Positions 1-8,599 of a stretch of DNA of 64,000 nucleotides are shown in pieces (the stretch's first letter is position 1; the number at the start of each line of letters is the position of its first letter). The notes under the pieces are model-generated. The model did not search any database, was not told where the DNA came from, and saw only the letters and a list, made by a program, of their open reading frames with translations. The position numbers were made by a program, and so were the translations under genes. Origin of the DNA: Rhodanobacteraceae bacterium (GTDB taxonomy: Bacteria > Pseudomonadota > Gammaproteobacteria > Xanthomonadales > Rhodanobacteraceae); contig JAACZU010000004.1 of NCBI GenBank assembly GCA_009996615.1, positions 237,529 through 301,528 on the forward strand. Reading direction: 5' to 3'.

Positions 1-157
1 GTCGCGCCGGCCACGCCAACGGCGCGGCTGCGATCGTCCGGCCATGCACGCGCAGTTCGGCAATGAACGTCGCCGCACGTTGCGGATTGTCCTCGGCAAT
101 GTAATCGGCGATCTCTTCCAGATCGCGCTCGGCCAGCGCGGAAAAGACGATGCGCAT
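1..157 (-). CDS. parE: RelE/ParE-family toxin (partial, runs off the left edge)
   Basis: The first 52 residues of a RelE/ParE superfamily toxin are visible, starting MRIVFSALAERDLEEIADY, which is the typical first strand and helix of ParE. The ATG overlaps the TGA of the upstream antitoxin by one base (TGATG), so the two genes are translationally coupled. ParE-type toxins usually act on DNA gyrase and RelE-type ones on the ribosome; the part seen here cannot decide. The C-terminal half lies outside the window. Confidence 0.8.
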   Translation of the reverse strand, partial: MRIVFSALAERDLEEIADYIAEDNPQRAATFIAELRVHGRTIAAAPLAWPAR

Positions 158-417
158 CAGGTGCGCACCGACCTCGCCCGGTACTTCGCCTCCAGCCGGT
201 CGAACACGGCGTCGGCGTCATGCCCGACGCCGCTGTCGATGCCGGCCTTGAGTGCGGCGCGCAGCGCCTTGAGTTCGAGCGCCTTCTCGCGCTCGGCGTC
301 CTCGAGCAGGCGCAGCCCCGCGCGGACGACCTCGCTGGCGTTGTTGTAGCGGCCTTCCGCGAGCTGGCGCTTCACGAAAGCCTCGAAATGCTCGCCCAGA
401 GCGACACTGGTCGGCAT
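157..417 (-). CDS. parD: ParD-type antitoxin
   Basis: An 86-residue ParD-like antitoxin: an N-terminal ribbon-helix-helix region (residues about 1-45, with SVALGEHFEAFVKRQ and YNNASEVVRAGLRLLE) followed by a C-terminal tail expected to wrap the toxin. An in-frame TTG at 429 would lengthen it by four residues. I chose the ATG at 417 because GGAGG lies at the right distance and matches the family N-terminus. A perfect inverted repeat overlaps this ribosome binding site, fitting the autorepression by ParD or ParDE complex known for the family. The toxin gene follows with a one-base overlap. Confidence 0.88.
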   Translation of the reverse strand: MPTSVALGEHFEAFVKRQLAEGRYNNASEVVRAGLRLLEDAEREKALELKALRAALKAGIDSGVGHDADAVFDRLEAKYRARSVRT

Positions 418-422
418 GGCCG

Positions 423-447
423 CCTCCAACTAACTGTTAGTTGGAGG
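423..447. promoter_or_regulatory. Inverted repeat, probable ParD operator
   Basis: Two perfect 12-base arms (423-434 and 436-447) around a single central base, with core half-site CCAACTAAC. The left arm contains the Shine-Dalgarno GGAGG of parD on the minus strand. Position and symmetry fit an autoregulatory ribbon-helix-helix operator; the binding itself is inferred. Confidence 0.6.
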
Positions 448-473
448 GCATTGTGCGCCGACGGGACGCCCTG

Positions 474-1469
474 TCAAGGACGGCCCTCGTCACCGAGGAT
501 CGCCACATGCATCTTGCCGTCGCGGTCGATCCAGCCGCGGTACATGCCGTCGGTGTTGAACGGCGTGGCGAAGTTGCCGTCGCTGTCGAGCGCGATCACG
601 CCGCCGTCGCCGCCGAGCTTGGGCACCACGTCCATCACGACGTCCTTGGCCGCCTGCGCAATCGGCTTGTTGGCGTACTCGACGCGCGCGCAGATGTCGT
701 GTGCGGCGACCGCGCGGATGTAGTACTCGCCCCAGCCGGTCGCGGAGACCGCACAGCGCGTGTTCGCGTAGGTGCCGGCGCCGATCACCGGCGAGTCGCC
801 GACGCGGTTCCAGCGCTTGTTGGTCATGCCGCCGGTCGAGGTCGCCGCAGCGAGGTGGCCGGCCTGGTCGAGCGCGACCGCGCCGACCGTGCCGTAGTGG
901 ATCATGCGGCCGAGCGCGGAGGCCTGCTGCTTCCGCTCGGCCTTCAACGCCTCCTGCAACTGCTGCCAGCGCTGCTCGGTGCGGAAGTACTTCGGCTCCA
1001 CCAGCTCGATGCCGACGGTCTTGGCGAACGCCTCGGCGCCGTCACCGACCAGGAACACGTGCGGCGACTTCTCCATCACCGCGCGCGCGAGCAACACCGG
1101 GTTCTTCACGCGGTGCACGCCGGCGATCGCGCCGGCGCGCAGGGTCGCACCGTCCATGATCGCCGAGTCGAGCTCGTTCTTGCCCTCGTGCGTGAACACC
1201 GCGCCGCGGCCGGCGTTGAACTGCGGCGAATCCTCGAGCACGAGGATCGCCTTGGTCACCGCGTCGAGGCTGCTGCCGCCGCTCTTGAGCACGTCGTTGC
1301 CGGCCTTGAGCGCGGCCTCCAGGTCGGCGCGGACCTGCTTTTCCTTGTCCGGCGTCATCTCGGACTTGATCACGCCCGCGCCGCCATGGATCACGAGCAC
1401 GGGCACGGCGGCCTCCACGAACGTGGCGGACAGGCACAGCGAAGCGACAGCAAGACAGCGAAGCAGCAT
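474..1469 (-). CDS. Isoaspartyl peptidase/L-asparaginase, Ntn-hydrolase, exported
   Basis: A 331-residue protein of the plant-type asparaginase (IaaA) family, which hydrolyses isoaspartyl dipeptides and asparagine. The precursor cleaves itself just before a threonine that becomes the nucleophile: here HYGTVGAVALD with Thr194, followed by the GGMTNKRWNRVGDSP substrate-binding segment. The N-terminal motif VIHGGAG is present. Residues 1-21 form a signal peptide (cleavage around VEA/A), so this copy is exported, probably periplasmic, unlike the cytoplasmic E. coli enzyme. Length and key residues are normal. It appears monocistronic, with a palindromic repeat upstream. Confidence 0.92.
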   Translation of the reverse strand: MLLRCLAVASLCLSATFVEAAVPVLVIHGGAGVIKSEMTPDKEKQVRADLEAALKAGNDVLKSGGSSLDAVTKAILVLEDSPQFNAGRGAVFTHEGKNELDSAIMDGATLRAGAIAGVHRVKNPVLLARAVMEKSPHVFLVGDGAEAFAKTVGIELVEPKYFRTEQRWQQLQEALKAERKQQASALGRMIHYGTVGAVALDQAGHLAAATSTGGMTNKRWNRVGDSPVIGAGTYANTRCAVSATGWGEYYIRAVAAHDICARVEYANKPIAQAAKDVVMDVVPKLGGDGGVIALDSDGNFATPFNTDGMYRGWIDRDGKMHVAILGDEGRP

Positions 1470-1521
1470 CGGGAATTTCCTGCAGAGGACATGCGTCGAG
1501 TATAGACGCGGGGATCGCGTG

Positions 1522-1591
1522 AGTAGGAGCGGGCCATGCCCGCGACCCTGTGCGCGACCGAGGGACGCTCGCGCACAGGCTGCGCTCCTGC
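1522..1591. repeat. GTAG-type REP palindrome
   Basis: Begins GTAGGAGCGGGC, contains the internal palindrome GCGGGCCATGCCCGC, and closes with an inverted foot GCGCTCCTGC. It lies between the 3' end of the M3 peptidase gene and the 5' side of the asparaginase gene. Related copies are at 27432 and 29114. Confidence 0.7.
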
Positions 1592-1599
1592 GCGGGGCG

Positions 1600-3747
1600 C
1601 TATTTGTCGCCGGCCTCGGTCGTCAGGCCGCGCTGCTCGAGCAGCGGCTCGACGCGCGGGTCGCGGCCGCGGAAGTCGCGGTACATCGTCGCCATGTCCC
1701 TGGTGCTGCCGCGCGACAGCAGCATGTCGCGGAAGCGTTGGCCGTTCTCGCGCGTCATGCCGCCGTGCTCGCGGAACCAGTAGAACGCGTCATGGTCGAG
1801 CACCTCGCTCCACAGGTAGGCGTAGTAGCCGGCCGCGTAGCCGCCGCCCCAGATGTGCGCGAAGTACGGGCTGCGGTAGCGCGGCGGCACCAGCGCCACG
1901 TCGACGTTGAACTGCTGCAGCGCCTTGCGCTCGAACGCACCGGCCTCCTGCTTGGGCGCATCCGCCGGCAGCGTGTGCCAGGCCATGTCGAGCAGCGCGG
2001 CGGCGAGGTACTCGGTGGTCGCGAAGCCCTGGTTGAACGTGTGCGTCTTCTTGATCTTCTCGACCAGCTCGGCCGGCATCGGCGCGCCGGTCTGGTAGTG
2101 CCTGGCGAAATTCGCGAACACCTTCGGGTCGGACGCCCAGTGTTCGTTGAACTGCGACGGGAACTCGACGAAGTCGCGCGGCACGTTGGTGCCCGACAGC
2201 GTCGGGTACTGCACGTGCGAGAACATGCCGTGCAGCGCGTGGCCGAACTCGTGGAACATCGTGGTCGCGTCGTCCCAGCTGATCAGCGCCGGCTGGCCGG
2301 CGGACGGCTTGGTGAAGTTGCACACGTTGAACACGACCGGCCTGGTGCCGAAGAGGCCGGACTGGCCGACGAAGTTGTCCATCCAGGCGCCGCCGCGCTT
2401 GCTGTCGCGCTTCCAGTAGTCGGCGTAGAACAGCGCCAGCGAGCTGCCGTCCTTGTCGAACACCTCGAACACGCGCACGTCCGGGTGGTAGACCGGGATG
2501 TCCTTGCGCTCCTTGAAGGTCAGGCCGTACAGCTGGTTGGCGGCGTAGAACACGCCGTCGTGCAGCACGCGGTCGATCTCCAGGTACGGCTTGATCTGCG
2601 CCTCGTCGAGGTCGTACTCGGCCTTGCGCACCTGCTCGGCGTAGAACTGCCAGTCCCACGGCGCGAGCTTGAAGCCGCCCTGGCGCGCGTCGACCAGCGC
2701 CTGCATCTTGCCCGCCTCGCCGGCCGCCTTCGCGGTCGCCGCCGGCACCATGTCGGTCATCAGCTTGATCGCGGCGTCCGGCGTCTTGGCCATCTGGTCG
2801 GCCAGCGTGTAGGCGGCGAAGTTCTCGAAGCCGAGCAGCTTGGCGCGCTCGGCGCGCAGCGCGGCGAGGCGCTCGATCAGCGCGCGCGTGTCATTCGCAT
2901 CATTGTGCTCGGCGCGCTCGGTCGAGGCCTTGAACAGGCGCTCGCGCGTGGCGCGGTCCTGCAGCGATGCCTGGTCGGGCTGCTGCGTCGTGTTCTGCAG
3001 CGTGATCACATACTTGCCGGCGAGCTTGCGCTCCTTCGCCGCGTCCGCGGCGGCGGCGAGATCGGCGTCGGACAGCCCGGCCAGCGCGGCCTTGTCGTCG
3101 ACCACCAGCGCGCCGGCGTTGGTCGCCGCGAGCAGCTTCTCGTCGAACGCGGTGGTCAGCTGCGATTCTTCCTTGTTCAGCGCGCGCAGCTTCGCCTGCT
3201 CGGCCTTGCCGAGCTGCGCGCCGGCGCGCACGAAATCGCGGTAGTAGCGCTCGACCAGCTCGGTCTGCTCCGGATCGAGGCCGAGCGTGGCGCGCGCATC
3301 GTGGATCGTCTTGACGCGCTGGAACAGCTGCGGATCGAGGTAGATCGCGTCCTGGTGCTCGGCGAGCTTCGGCGCGACGGCCGTCTGCACCTTCTGCAGC
3401 GTCTTGTTCGTGTCGGCCGCGGTCAGCGCGAAGAACACCATCGCGACGCGGTTCAGCAGCCGGCCGGAGCGCTCCATCGCCTCGATCGTGTTGGCGAAGG
3501 TCGGCGCCTCCTTGTTCGAGGCGATGCGGCGCACCTCGGCCAGGTGCTCCTTCATGCCGGCCTCGAGCGCGGGCTGGTAGTCGCGGTCCTTGATCTTGTC
3601 GAACGGCGGCGCCTGGAACGGCAGCGTGCTCGCCGCCGCGAACGGATTGCTCGCCGGCAGCCCGGCCGCCTGTGCGGCCGACAGCGAGCCGAAGCCGCCG
3701 AGCAGGATCAGGTTCATCGTCGTCGCCAGTACTCGTGTTCGCAGCAT
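1600..3747 (-). CDS. M3-family zinc oligopeptidase (Dcp/oligopeptidase A-like), exported
   Basis: A roughly 715-residue M3A peptidase that degrades short peptides. The zinc motif is HEFGH (His499, Glu500, His503 from the chosen start), with the family segments TTMFHEFGHALHGMFSH and FVEFPSQFNEHW downstream. The reading frame is open to 3840, but I chose the ATG at 3747 because GAGG lies nine bases upstream; the ATG at 3756 directly abuts that GAGG. The product then starts MLRTRVLATTMNLILLGG, a signal peptide ending near AQAAG, so it should be periplasmic. A paralogue at 50975-53164 is instead a lipoprotein. A GTAG-type repeat follows its 3' end. Confidence 0.9.
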   Translation of the reverse strand: MLRTRVLATTMNLILLGGFGSLSAAQAAGLPASNPFAAASTLPFQAPPFDKIKDRDYQPALEAGMKEHLAEVRRIASNKEAPTFANTIEAMERSGRLLNRVAMVFFALTAADTNKTLQKVQTAVAPKLAEHQDAIYLDPQLFQRVKTIHDARATLGLDPEQTELVERYYRDFVRAGAQLGKAEQAKLRALNKEESQLTTAFDEKLLAATNAGALVVDDKAALAGLSDADLAAAADAAKERKLAGKYVITLQNTTQQPDQASLQDRATRERLFKASTERAEHNDANDTRALIERLAALRAERAKLLGFENFAAYTLADQMAKTPDAAIKLMTDMVPAATAKAAGEAGKMQALVDARQGGFKLAPWDWQFYAEQVRKAEYDLDEAQIKPYLEIDRVLHDGVFYAANQLYGLTFKERKDIPVYHPDVRVFEVFDKDGSSLALFYADYWKRDSKRGGAWMDNFVGQSGLFGTRPVVFNVCNFTKPSAGQPALISWDDATTMFHEFGHALHGMFSHVQYPTLSGTNVPRDFVEFPSQFNEHWASDPKVFANFARHYQTGAPMPAELVEKIKKTHTFNQGFATTEYLAAALLDMAWHTLPADAPKQEAGAFERKALQQFNVDVALVPPRYRSPYFAHIWGGGYAAGYYAYLWSEVLDHDAFYWFREHGGMTRENGQRFRDMLLSRGSTRDMATMYRDFRGRDPRVEPLLEQRGLTTEAGDK

Positions 3748-4285
3748 CCGGATCATCCTCGTGGAGGGAAAGCGCGCCAGGCCCGGCCCCGGGCGCGACG
3801 CATGGCCCGGCAGCGTAACCGCGGCACGGGGGGTTCGCATATGCCGGTTGGCCTGCCGGCGGCAGGGAGCGCGATACGCGCGCCTTCAAGCCCTCCCCTT
3901 CAAGGGGAGGGTTGGGTGGGGATGGTGTTGCTGGTCGCGTCACCGTATCCACGAAAACCGACCCGCGTCCCTGCGTTTTCCGCTCGCATCCCTGCGAACG
4001 GGTTACTTTCTCTTGCGTGCCCAAGAGAAAGTAACCAAAGAGAAGGGCACCCCAACAGCGGCGCCCTCCGGGCATCCTGCCCTGCGGATGCGTGGTCGCC
4101 GGCCGGGGTTCGCCGACGGCACCTCCATGTGCCGACGGCGAACTCGCGCGCATCGTGCGCGCGCCCCTACGGGCCTTGTCGTCCGGCGCCCACCGCCGCT
4201 GAACGGGGACCCGGAAGAGCAGCGCGCTCCTGCGCGCAGAAGCAGGAGCCAAAAGCAGAAAAAGCAGAGCCGCGAAGATTCCGAG
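3748..4285. other. Intergenic stretch occupied mainly by a composite repeat
   Basis: No credible gene. The 3889-4240 part is a mosaic repeat described separately; the remainder is the leader of the M3 peptidase gene and a short AG-rich tail before the tesA stop. Long ORFs predicted through it on both strands come from the repeat and high GC. Confidence 0.75.
3889..4240. repeat. Composite mosaic repeat, copy A
   Basis: Blocks in order: a palindrome CCCTCCCCTTCAAGGGGAGGG followed by TTGGGTGGGGATGGTG; an AAAACCGACCCGC block; GGGTTACTTTCTCTTG with its inverse AAGAGAAAGTAACC; a variable centre; GGCGCCCACCGCCGCT; and finally AGCAGCGCGCTCCTGCG. The same block order recurs in inverted orientation at 49913-50217 with an unrelated centre. 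Confidence 0.75.
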
Positions 4286-4930
4286 TCAATGCGCCGGCGC
4301 CGGCGCGCGCGCCGGCAACGCCTTCAGCGCCGGCGCGAGCACCGGCCAGACGTTGTCGAGCACCTTCGGCTGGCCGGCGGCGGTCGGGTGCAGGCCGTCG
4401 CCCTGCATCAACGCCGGATCCTGCGCAACACCGTCGAGCAGGAACGGCAACAACGGCGCATTGAATTCGGCGGCGAGGTCCCGATACATCGCACGCAGGC
4501 CGTCGCGGTACGGCGTGCCGTAGTTGGGCGGCATCTCGATGCCAAGCAGCACGGCGCGCGCGCCGGCGGCGCGGATCGCGGTCAGCGTCTGCGTGAGGTT
4601 GGCGCGGACCTGCGCCAGTGGCAGCCCGCGCAAGGCATCGTTGGCGCCGAGCTCGACGACCACCAGCGCCGGCTTGTGCTCGGCCAGCAGCGCCGGCAGG
4701 CGCGCCAGCCCGCCGGCGGTGGTCTCGCCGCTGATGCTGGCGTTCACGACCGGACGTTGCAGGTTATTGTCGGCCAGGCGCCGTTCGAGCAGGGCCACCC
4801 AGCCCTCGCTCGTCGGCAGGCGATAGGCGGCCGAGAGCGAATCGCCGAGCACGAGGATCGGCGCCGATGACGCGGCGGACGCCGCCGCGCACCAGGCCAA
4901 CAGCATTACGAGAAGGACACGACCAAGCAT
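4286..4930 (-). CDS. tesA: Arylesterase/lysophospholipase TesA (SGNH hydrolase)
   Basis: A 214-residue SGNH/GDSL hydrolase acting on acyl esters and thioesters in the periplasm. The blocks are intact: GDSLS (Ser31), ISGE with the oxyanion Gly68, GAND (Asn97) and DGLHP (Asp178, His181). Residues 1-20 (MLGRVLLVMLLAWCAAASAA) are a signal peptide. The frame stays open upstream, but the ATG at 4930 gives the proper signal peptide. Its start codon shares the tetramer CATG with the start of the divergent ybbA, an arrangement similar to E. coli, where tesA and ybbA are divergent and nearly overlapping. Confidence 0.93.
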   Translation of the reverse strand: MLGRVLLVMLLAWCAAASAASSAPILVLGDSLSAAYRLPTSEGWVALLERRLADNNLQRPVVNASISGETTAGGLARLPALLAEHKPALVVVELGANDALRGLPLAQVRANLTQTLTAIRAAGARAVLLGIEMPPNYGTPYRDGLRAMYRDLAAEFNAPLLPFLLDGVAQDPALMQGDGLHPTAAGQPKVLDNVWPVLAPALKALPARAPAPAH

Positions 4931-5618
4931 GAGCGAGCGCACCGAAACCGTCCTGACTGCGACGCAGGTTAGCAAAATCGTCGACGGGCCTGACGGCCGC
5001 CTGACCATACTCGACGACGTCACGCTCGCGGTCGCGCGCGGCGACAGCCTCGCCATCGTCGGCGCGTCCGGCTCCGGCAAGACCACCCTGCTCGGCCTGC
5101 TCGCCGGTCTGGACCGGCCGAGCAGCGGCTCGATCACGCTCGCCGGCGCCTGCCTCGATGCGCTCGACGAGGAGGCGCGCGCGCGCCTGCGCCGGCGCCT
5201 GGTCGGCTTCGTGTTCCAGAGCTTCCACCTGCTGCCGGCGCTCAGCGCCGAGGAAAACGTGATGCTGCCGCTCGAGCTCGACGGCCGCGCCGACGCGCGC
5301 GAACGCGCCGGCGAGGCACTGGCGCGCGTCGGCCTCGAGCGCCGCCGGCACCACTATCCGCACCAGCTCTCCGGCGGCGAGCAGCAGCGCGTTGCTCTCG
5401 CTCGCGCCTTTGTGCACGCGCCGCAGATCCTGTTCGCCGACGAACCGACCGGCAACCTCGACCAGCGCACCGGCGCCGGCATCGGCGACCTGCTGTTCGC
5501 GCTGAACCGCGAACATGCGACGACGCTGGTGCTGGTCACGCACGACGGCGCACTGGCCGCACGCTGCGCGCACCGGCTGACGCTGCGCGCGGGCCGCATC
5601 GACGGGAGCGGGGCATGA
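4929..5618 (+). CDS. ybbA: ABC transporter ATPase YbbA
   Basis: A 229-residue ABC ATPase of the LolD/MacB type, very close in layout to E. coli YbbA. Walker A GASGSGKT lies at 45-52, the signature is LSGGEQQRVALARAF, and Walker B leads into DEPTGNLD. It should power the permease encoded next, whose start overlaps its stop (ATGA). The pair is thought to act in lipid or envelope export; its substrate is not established. Because the start overlaps that of tesA, the promoter and ribosome binding site must lie inside the tesA coding sequence. Confidence 0.93.
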   Translation: MSERTETVLTATQVSKIVDGPDGRLTILDDVTLAVARGDSLAIVGASGSGKTTLLGLLAGLDRPSSGSITLAGACLDALDEEARARLRRRLVGFVFQSFHLLPALSAEENVMLPLELDGRADARERAGEALARVGLERRRHHYPHQLSGGEQQRVALARAFVHAPQILFADEPTGNLDQRTGAGIGDLLFALNREHATTLVLVTHDGALAARCAHRLTLRAGRIDGSGA

Positions 5619-8092
5619 GGCCGCTCGTGTTCGCCGCACGCAGCCTGCGGCGCGAGTTCCGCCATGCCGAACTGGCCACGCTGGCGGCGGCGCTGGTGCT
5701 CGCGGTCGCCGCGCTGGCGGCGGTCGCCACGCTCGCCAGCCGCGTCGAGCACGCGCTGCTTGCCTCGGCCGCCGAGCTGCTCGGCGGCGACCTCGCGCTC
5801 GGCGCGAGCCAGCCGCTGCCGCCGGAATTCGCCGCCGAAGCGCAGCGCCTGGGCCTGGCCAGCCATCGCCTGGTCGAGTTTCCGAGCGTGCTATTCGCCG
5901 GCGAGCACAGCAAGCTCGCCGACGTGCGCGCGACCGCCGCGCCGTTCCCGCTGCGCGGCCGCTTCAGCGTGCGCGACGCGCACGGCGTCGAGCACGCCGC
6001 GCAGACGCCGCCGTCCGGCACGCTCTACGCCGACCACGCCGTGCTGGTCGCGCTCGGCCTCGGCGTCGGCGGCTCGGTGCAGCTCGGCGACCGCGCGTTC
6101 GTGATCGGCGGCGAGATCGCGAGCGCGCCCGACAACGGCGATCCATTCCGCATCGCCCCGCGCGTCGTGATGAATCTCGCCGACGCCGAGGCCGCCGGCC
6201 TGCTCGGCCCCGGCAGCCGCACGCGCCAGCGCCTGCTGGTCGCCGGCGACGAGCGCGCGGTGGCCGCGTTCGCGGCCTGGGCGAAGCCGCGCCTGCCGGC
6301 CGGCGGACGCATCACCACGCTGGCCGACGCGCAGCAGAACCTGCAGGGCGCATTCGAGCGCGGCGAGAGCTTCCTGCGCCTGGCCGCGCTGCTCGCCGCG
6401 CTGCTGTCCGGTGTCGCGGTCGCGCTGGCCGCGCAGCGCTTCGCGCGGCGCAAGACCGACGAGGTCGCACTGCTGCGCTGCCTCGGCGCCGGCCGCGGCG
6501 AGATCCTCGCCGCGCTGCTGCTGGAACTGGCCCTGCTCGCGCTGCCAGCCTGCCTTGCGGGCCTCGCACTCGGCCTCGGCCTGCAGGAACTGGTGCTGCG
6601 CCTGGCCGGTGGCCTGCTGCCGGGCGCACCGCCGCCGCTGCCGTGGGCGCCGCCGCTGGCCGCGTTCGCGGTCGGCGTGGCGGTGCTGTTCGGCTTCGCG
6701 CTGCCGCCGCTGCTGCGCCTGCGCGACGTCGCGCCGCTGCGCGTGTTCCGCCGCGATACCGGCACGCGCGTGCGCCGCTTCGACGTGTTGTACCTGCTGC
6801 CCGTCGGCGTCGGCGCGCTGCTGGTCGCGCTCGGCGCCGGCAACGCGCGCCTGGCCCTGACGCTCGGCGCCGGTTTCGCCGGCATCGGTGTGGTCACGTT
6901 CGTGCTCGGCCTCGGCCTGCTGCGCCTGGTGCGCGTGATCGCGGCGCGCCTGCATGGCGCGCTGCGCTTTGGCCTGGCCAACCTCGCGCGGCGGCGCGCG
7001 CTGAGCCTGCTGCAAGCCGGCGCGCTGGCGCTGAGCCTGACCGCGCTGGCCGTGCTCGGCGTGGTCGGCCCGTCGCTGCTCGAACGCTGGCGCGCGGACC
7101 TGCCGCCCGACAGGCCGAACTGGTTCCTGATCAACCTGCAGCCCGAGCAACGCGCGCCGCTGCAGGCGCGCCTGCACGAGCTCGGCGCCGGCAACGTCAA
7201 GATGCTGCCGCTGGCGGTCGGCAAGCTCGTCGCGATCAACGGCCAGGCGCCGAAGCTGGCCGAAGCGGACGACCGGCGCGGTGAGAGCGCGGTCAACGGC
7301 GAGATCCGGCTGAGCTGGAGCGAGGCGCTGCCGCCGGCCAACCGCCTGCTCGAAGGCCACTGGCCGGCGCTGCAACCGGCGCAGCCGGAGCTGTCGGTCG
7401 AGCGCGGCTGGGCGCGCCTTTTCGGCCTCAAGCCCGGCGACCGCGTCAGCCTGAGCGTCGGCGAGCGCGAGATCGTCGCCACGGTGACGAGCCTGCGCGA
7501 AGTCGACTGGACCTCGTTCCATCCGAACTTCTTCCTGATGCTTGACCCGGCCAGCGGCGCCGGGCTGCCGCACAGCTACGTCGCGAGCTTCCACCTCGCC
7601 GCCGCCGGCGACGCGCTGGCCGCGCTGTCGCGCGACTTTCCGAACGTCTCGCTGATCGACCTCAACGCGGTGCTCGACCGCGTGCGCGACATCGTCGGCC
7701 GCGTCACCCAGGCGGTGACCTGGGTGCTCGGCTTCAGCCTGCTCGCCGGCGTGCTGGTGCTGCTGGCCGCGCTCGCGGCGACCGCCGACGAGCGCCGCAT
7801 CGAGGCGGCCCTGCTGCGCACGCTCGGCGCGCTGCGGCGCCAGCTGTCGGTCGCGGTGCTGGCCGAGTTCGCCGCGCTGGGCCTGGTCGCCGGCGCGATC
7901 GCGGTGGCCGGCGCGGCCACGCTCGGCAGCGTGCTGGCACGCCAGGTGTTCCGCCTCGACGGCTATGCGCCGCCGCTGCTGCCGCTGGCCGCGATCGTGC
8001 TCGGCGCCGCGCTGGTGGTCGCGCTGGCCGGCTGGATCGGCACGCTGCGCATCGCGCGCGCCGCGCCGCTGGCGGTGCTGCGGCGCGGCTGA
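5615..8092 (+). CDS. ybbP: FtsX-like ABC permease YbbP
   Basis: An 825-residue permease with two FtsX/MacB-type halves: a first membrane helix near residues 15-40, a large periplasmic region, three helices around 255-355, further helices near 390-480, a second periplasmic region, and a final set of helices around 690-815 ending LAVLRRG. This matches the YbbP family in length and layout. It is translationally coupled to ybbA by a four-base overlap. Together they should form one inner-membrane complex working beside the TesA esterase. Confidence 0.92.
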   Translation: MRPLVFAARSLRREFRHAELATLAAALVLAVAALAAVATLASRVEHALLASAAELLGGDLALGASQPLPPEFAAEAQRLGLASHRLVEFPSVLFAGEHSKLADVRATAAPFPLRGRFSVRDAHGVEHAAQTPPSGTLYADHAVLVALGLGVGGSVQLGDRAFVIGGEIASAPDNGDPFRIAPRVVMNLADAEAAGLLGPGSRTRQRLLVAGDERAVAAFAAWAKPRLPAGGRITTLADAQQNLQGAFERGESFLRLAALLAALLSGVAVALAAQRFARRKTDEVALLRCLGAGRGEILAALLLELALLALPACLAGLALGLGLQELVLRLAGGLLPGAPPPLPWAPPLAAFAVGVAVLFGFALPPLLRLRDVAPLRVFRRDTGTRVRRFDVLYLLPVGVGALLVALGAGNARLALTLGAGFAGIGVVTFVLGLGLLRLVRVIAARLHGALRFGLANLARRRALSLLQAGALALSLTALAVLGVVGPSLLERWRADLPPDRPNWFLINLQPEQRAPLQARLHELGAGNVKMLPLAVGKLVAINGQAPKLAEADDRRGESAVNGEIRLSWSEALPPANRLLEGHWPALQPAQPELSVERGWARLFGLKPGDRVSLSVGEREIVATVTSLREVDWTSFHPNFFLMLDPASGAGLPHSYVASFHLAAAGDALAALSRDFPNVSLIDLNAVLDRVRDIVGRVTQAVTWVLGFSLLAGVLVLLAALAATADERRIEAALLRTLGALRRQLSVAVLAEFAALGLVAGAIAVAGAATLGSVLARQVFRLDGYAPPLLPLAAIVLGAALVVALAGWIGTLRIARAAPLAVLRRG

Positions 8093-8129
8093 CCGTTACC
8101 ATGGGCGCTTCTCCCTGCGAGTCGCGCCC

Positions 8130-8468
8130 ATGTGGAACCATCTGCTGCCGATCCTGCTGCTGGTCGGCTCGAACGTGTTCATGACGTTCGCCTGGTACGG
8201 CCATCTGAAGTTCACCGACCGGCCGCTGTGGCTGGTGATCGTCGCGAGCTGGGGCATCGCGTTCTTCGAGTACTGCCTGCAGGTGCCAGCCAACCGCTAC
8301 GGCTACGCGGTCTACAACCCGGCCCAGCTGAAGGCGATCCAGGAGATCGTCACCTTGTGCGTGTTCGCCGCGTTCTCCGTGCTGTATCTCGGCGCGGCGA
8401 TCCGCTGGAACCACCTGGTCGGCTTCGCGCTGCTGGTCGCATCGGCGTTCTTCATCTTCCACGAGTAG
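8130..8468 (+). CDS. DUF486 (DMT-like) small membrane protein
   Basis: A 112-residue protein with four predicted membrane helices: MWNHLLPILLLVGSNVFMTF at the start, LWLVIVASWGIAFFEYCL, an ILV-rich third helix around residues 65-88 and a last helix ending FIFHE. The motif YCLQVPANRYGY is typical of DUF486, a family distantly related to drug/metabolite transporters; its substrate is unknown. It follows ybbP by 37 bases in the same direction and could be cotranscribed. Confidence 0.88.
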   Translation: MWNHLLPILLLVGSNVFMTFAWYGHLKFTDRPLWLVIVASWGIAFFEYCLQVPANRYGYAVYNPAQLKAIQEIVTLCVFAAFSVLYLGAAIRWNHLVGFALLVASAFFIFHE

Positions 8469-8599
8469 CGCACCGCCGCATGCGCGCGGACCGCGAATGG
8501 CGTAGCCTGCGGCACGTCACGCTCGCGTCCACTTCGCGCTGTCGGGACGAGCGGGATGCAGCGTGCGTTTGCGTTTTCCACCTTCGAGGAGAACAGACG

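Noticed and set aside
3990-4060. GGGTTACTTTCTCTTG / AAGAGAAAGTAACC hairpin considered as a terminator
   Set aside because: It is part of the repeated mosaic element, lacks a T-run and lies upstream of both adjoining genes or well after the tesA stop, so a terminator role is not supported.
904-4464. Plus-strand ORF of about 1190 codons across the asparaginase and M3 peptidase genes
   Set aside because: Antisense shadow of two clear minus-strand genes and of the composite repeat; Arg/Ala-rich with no domain signature.
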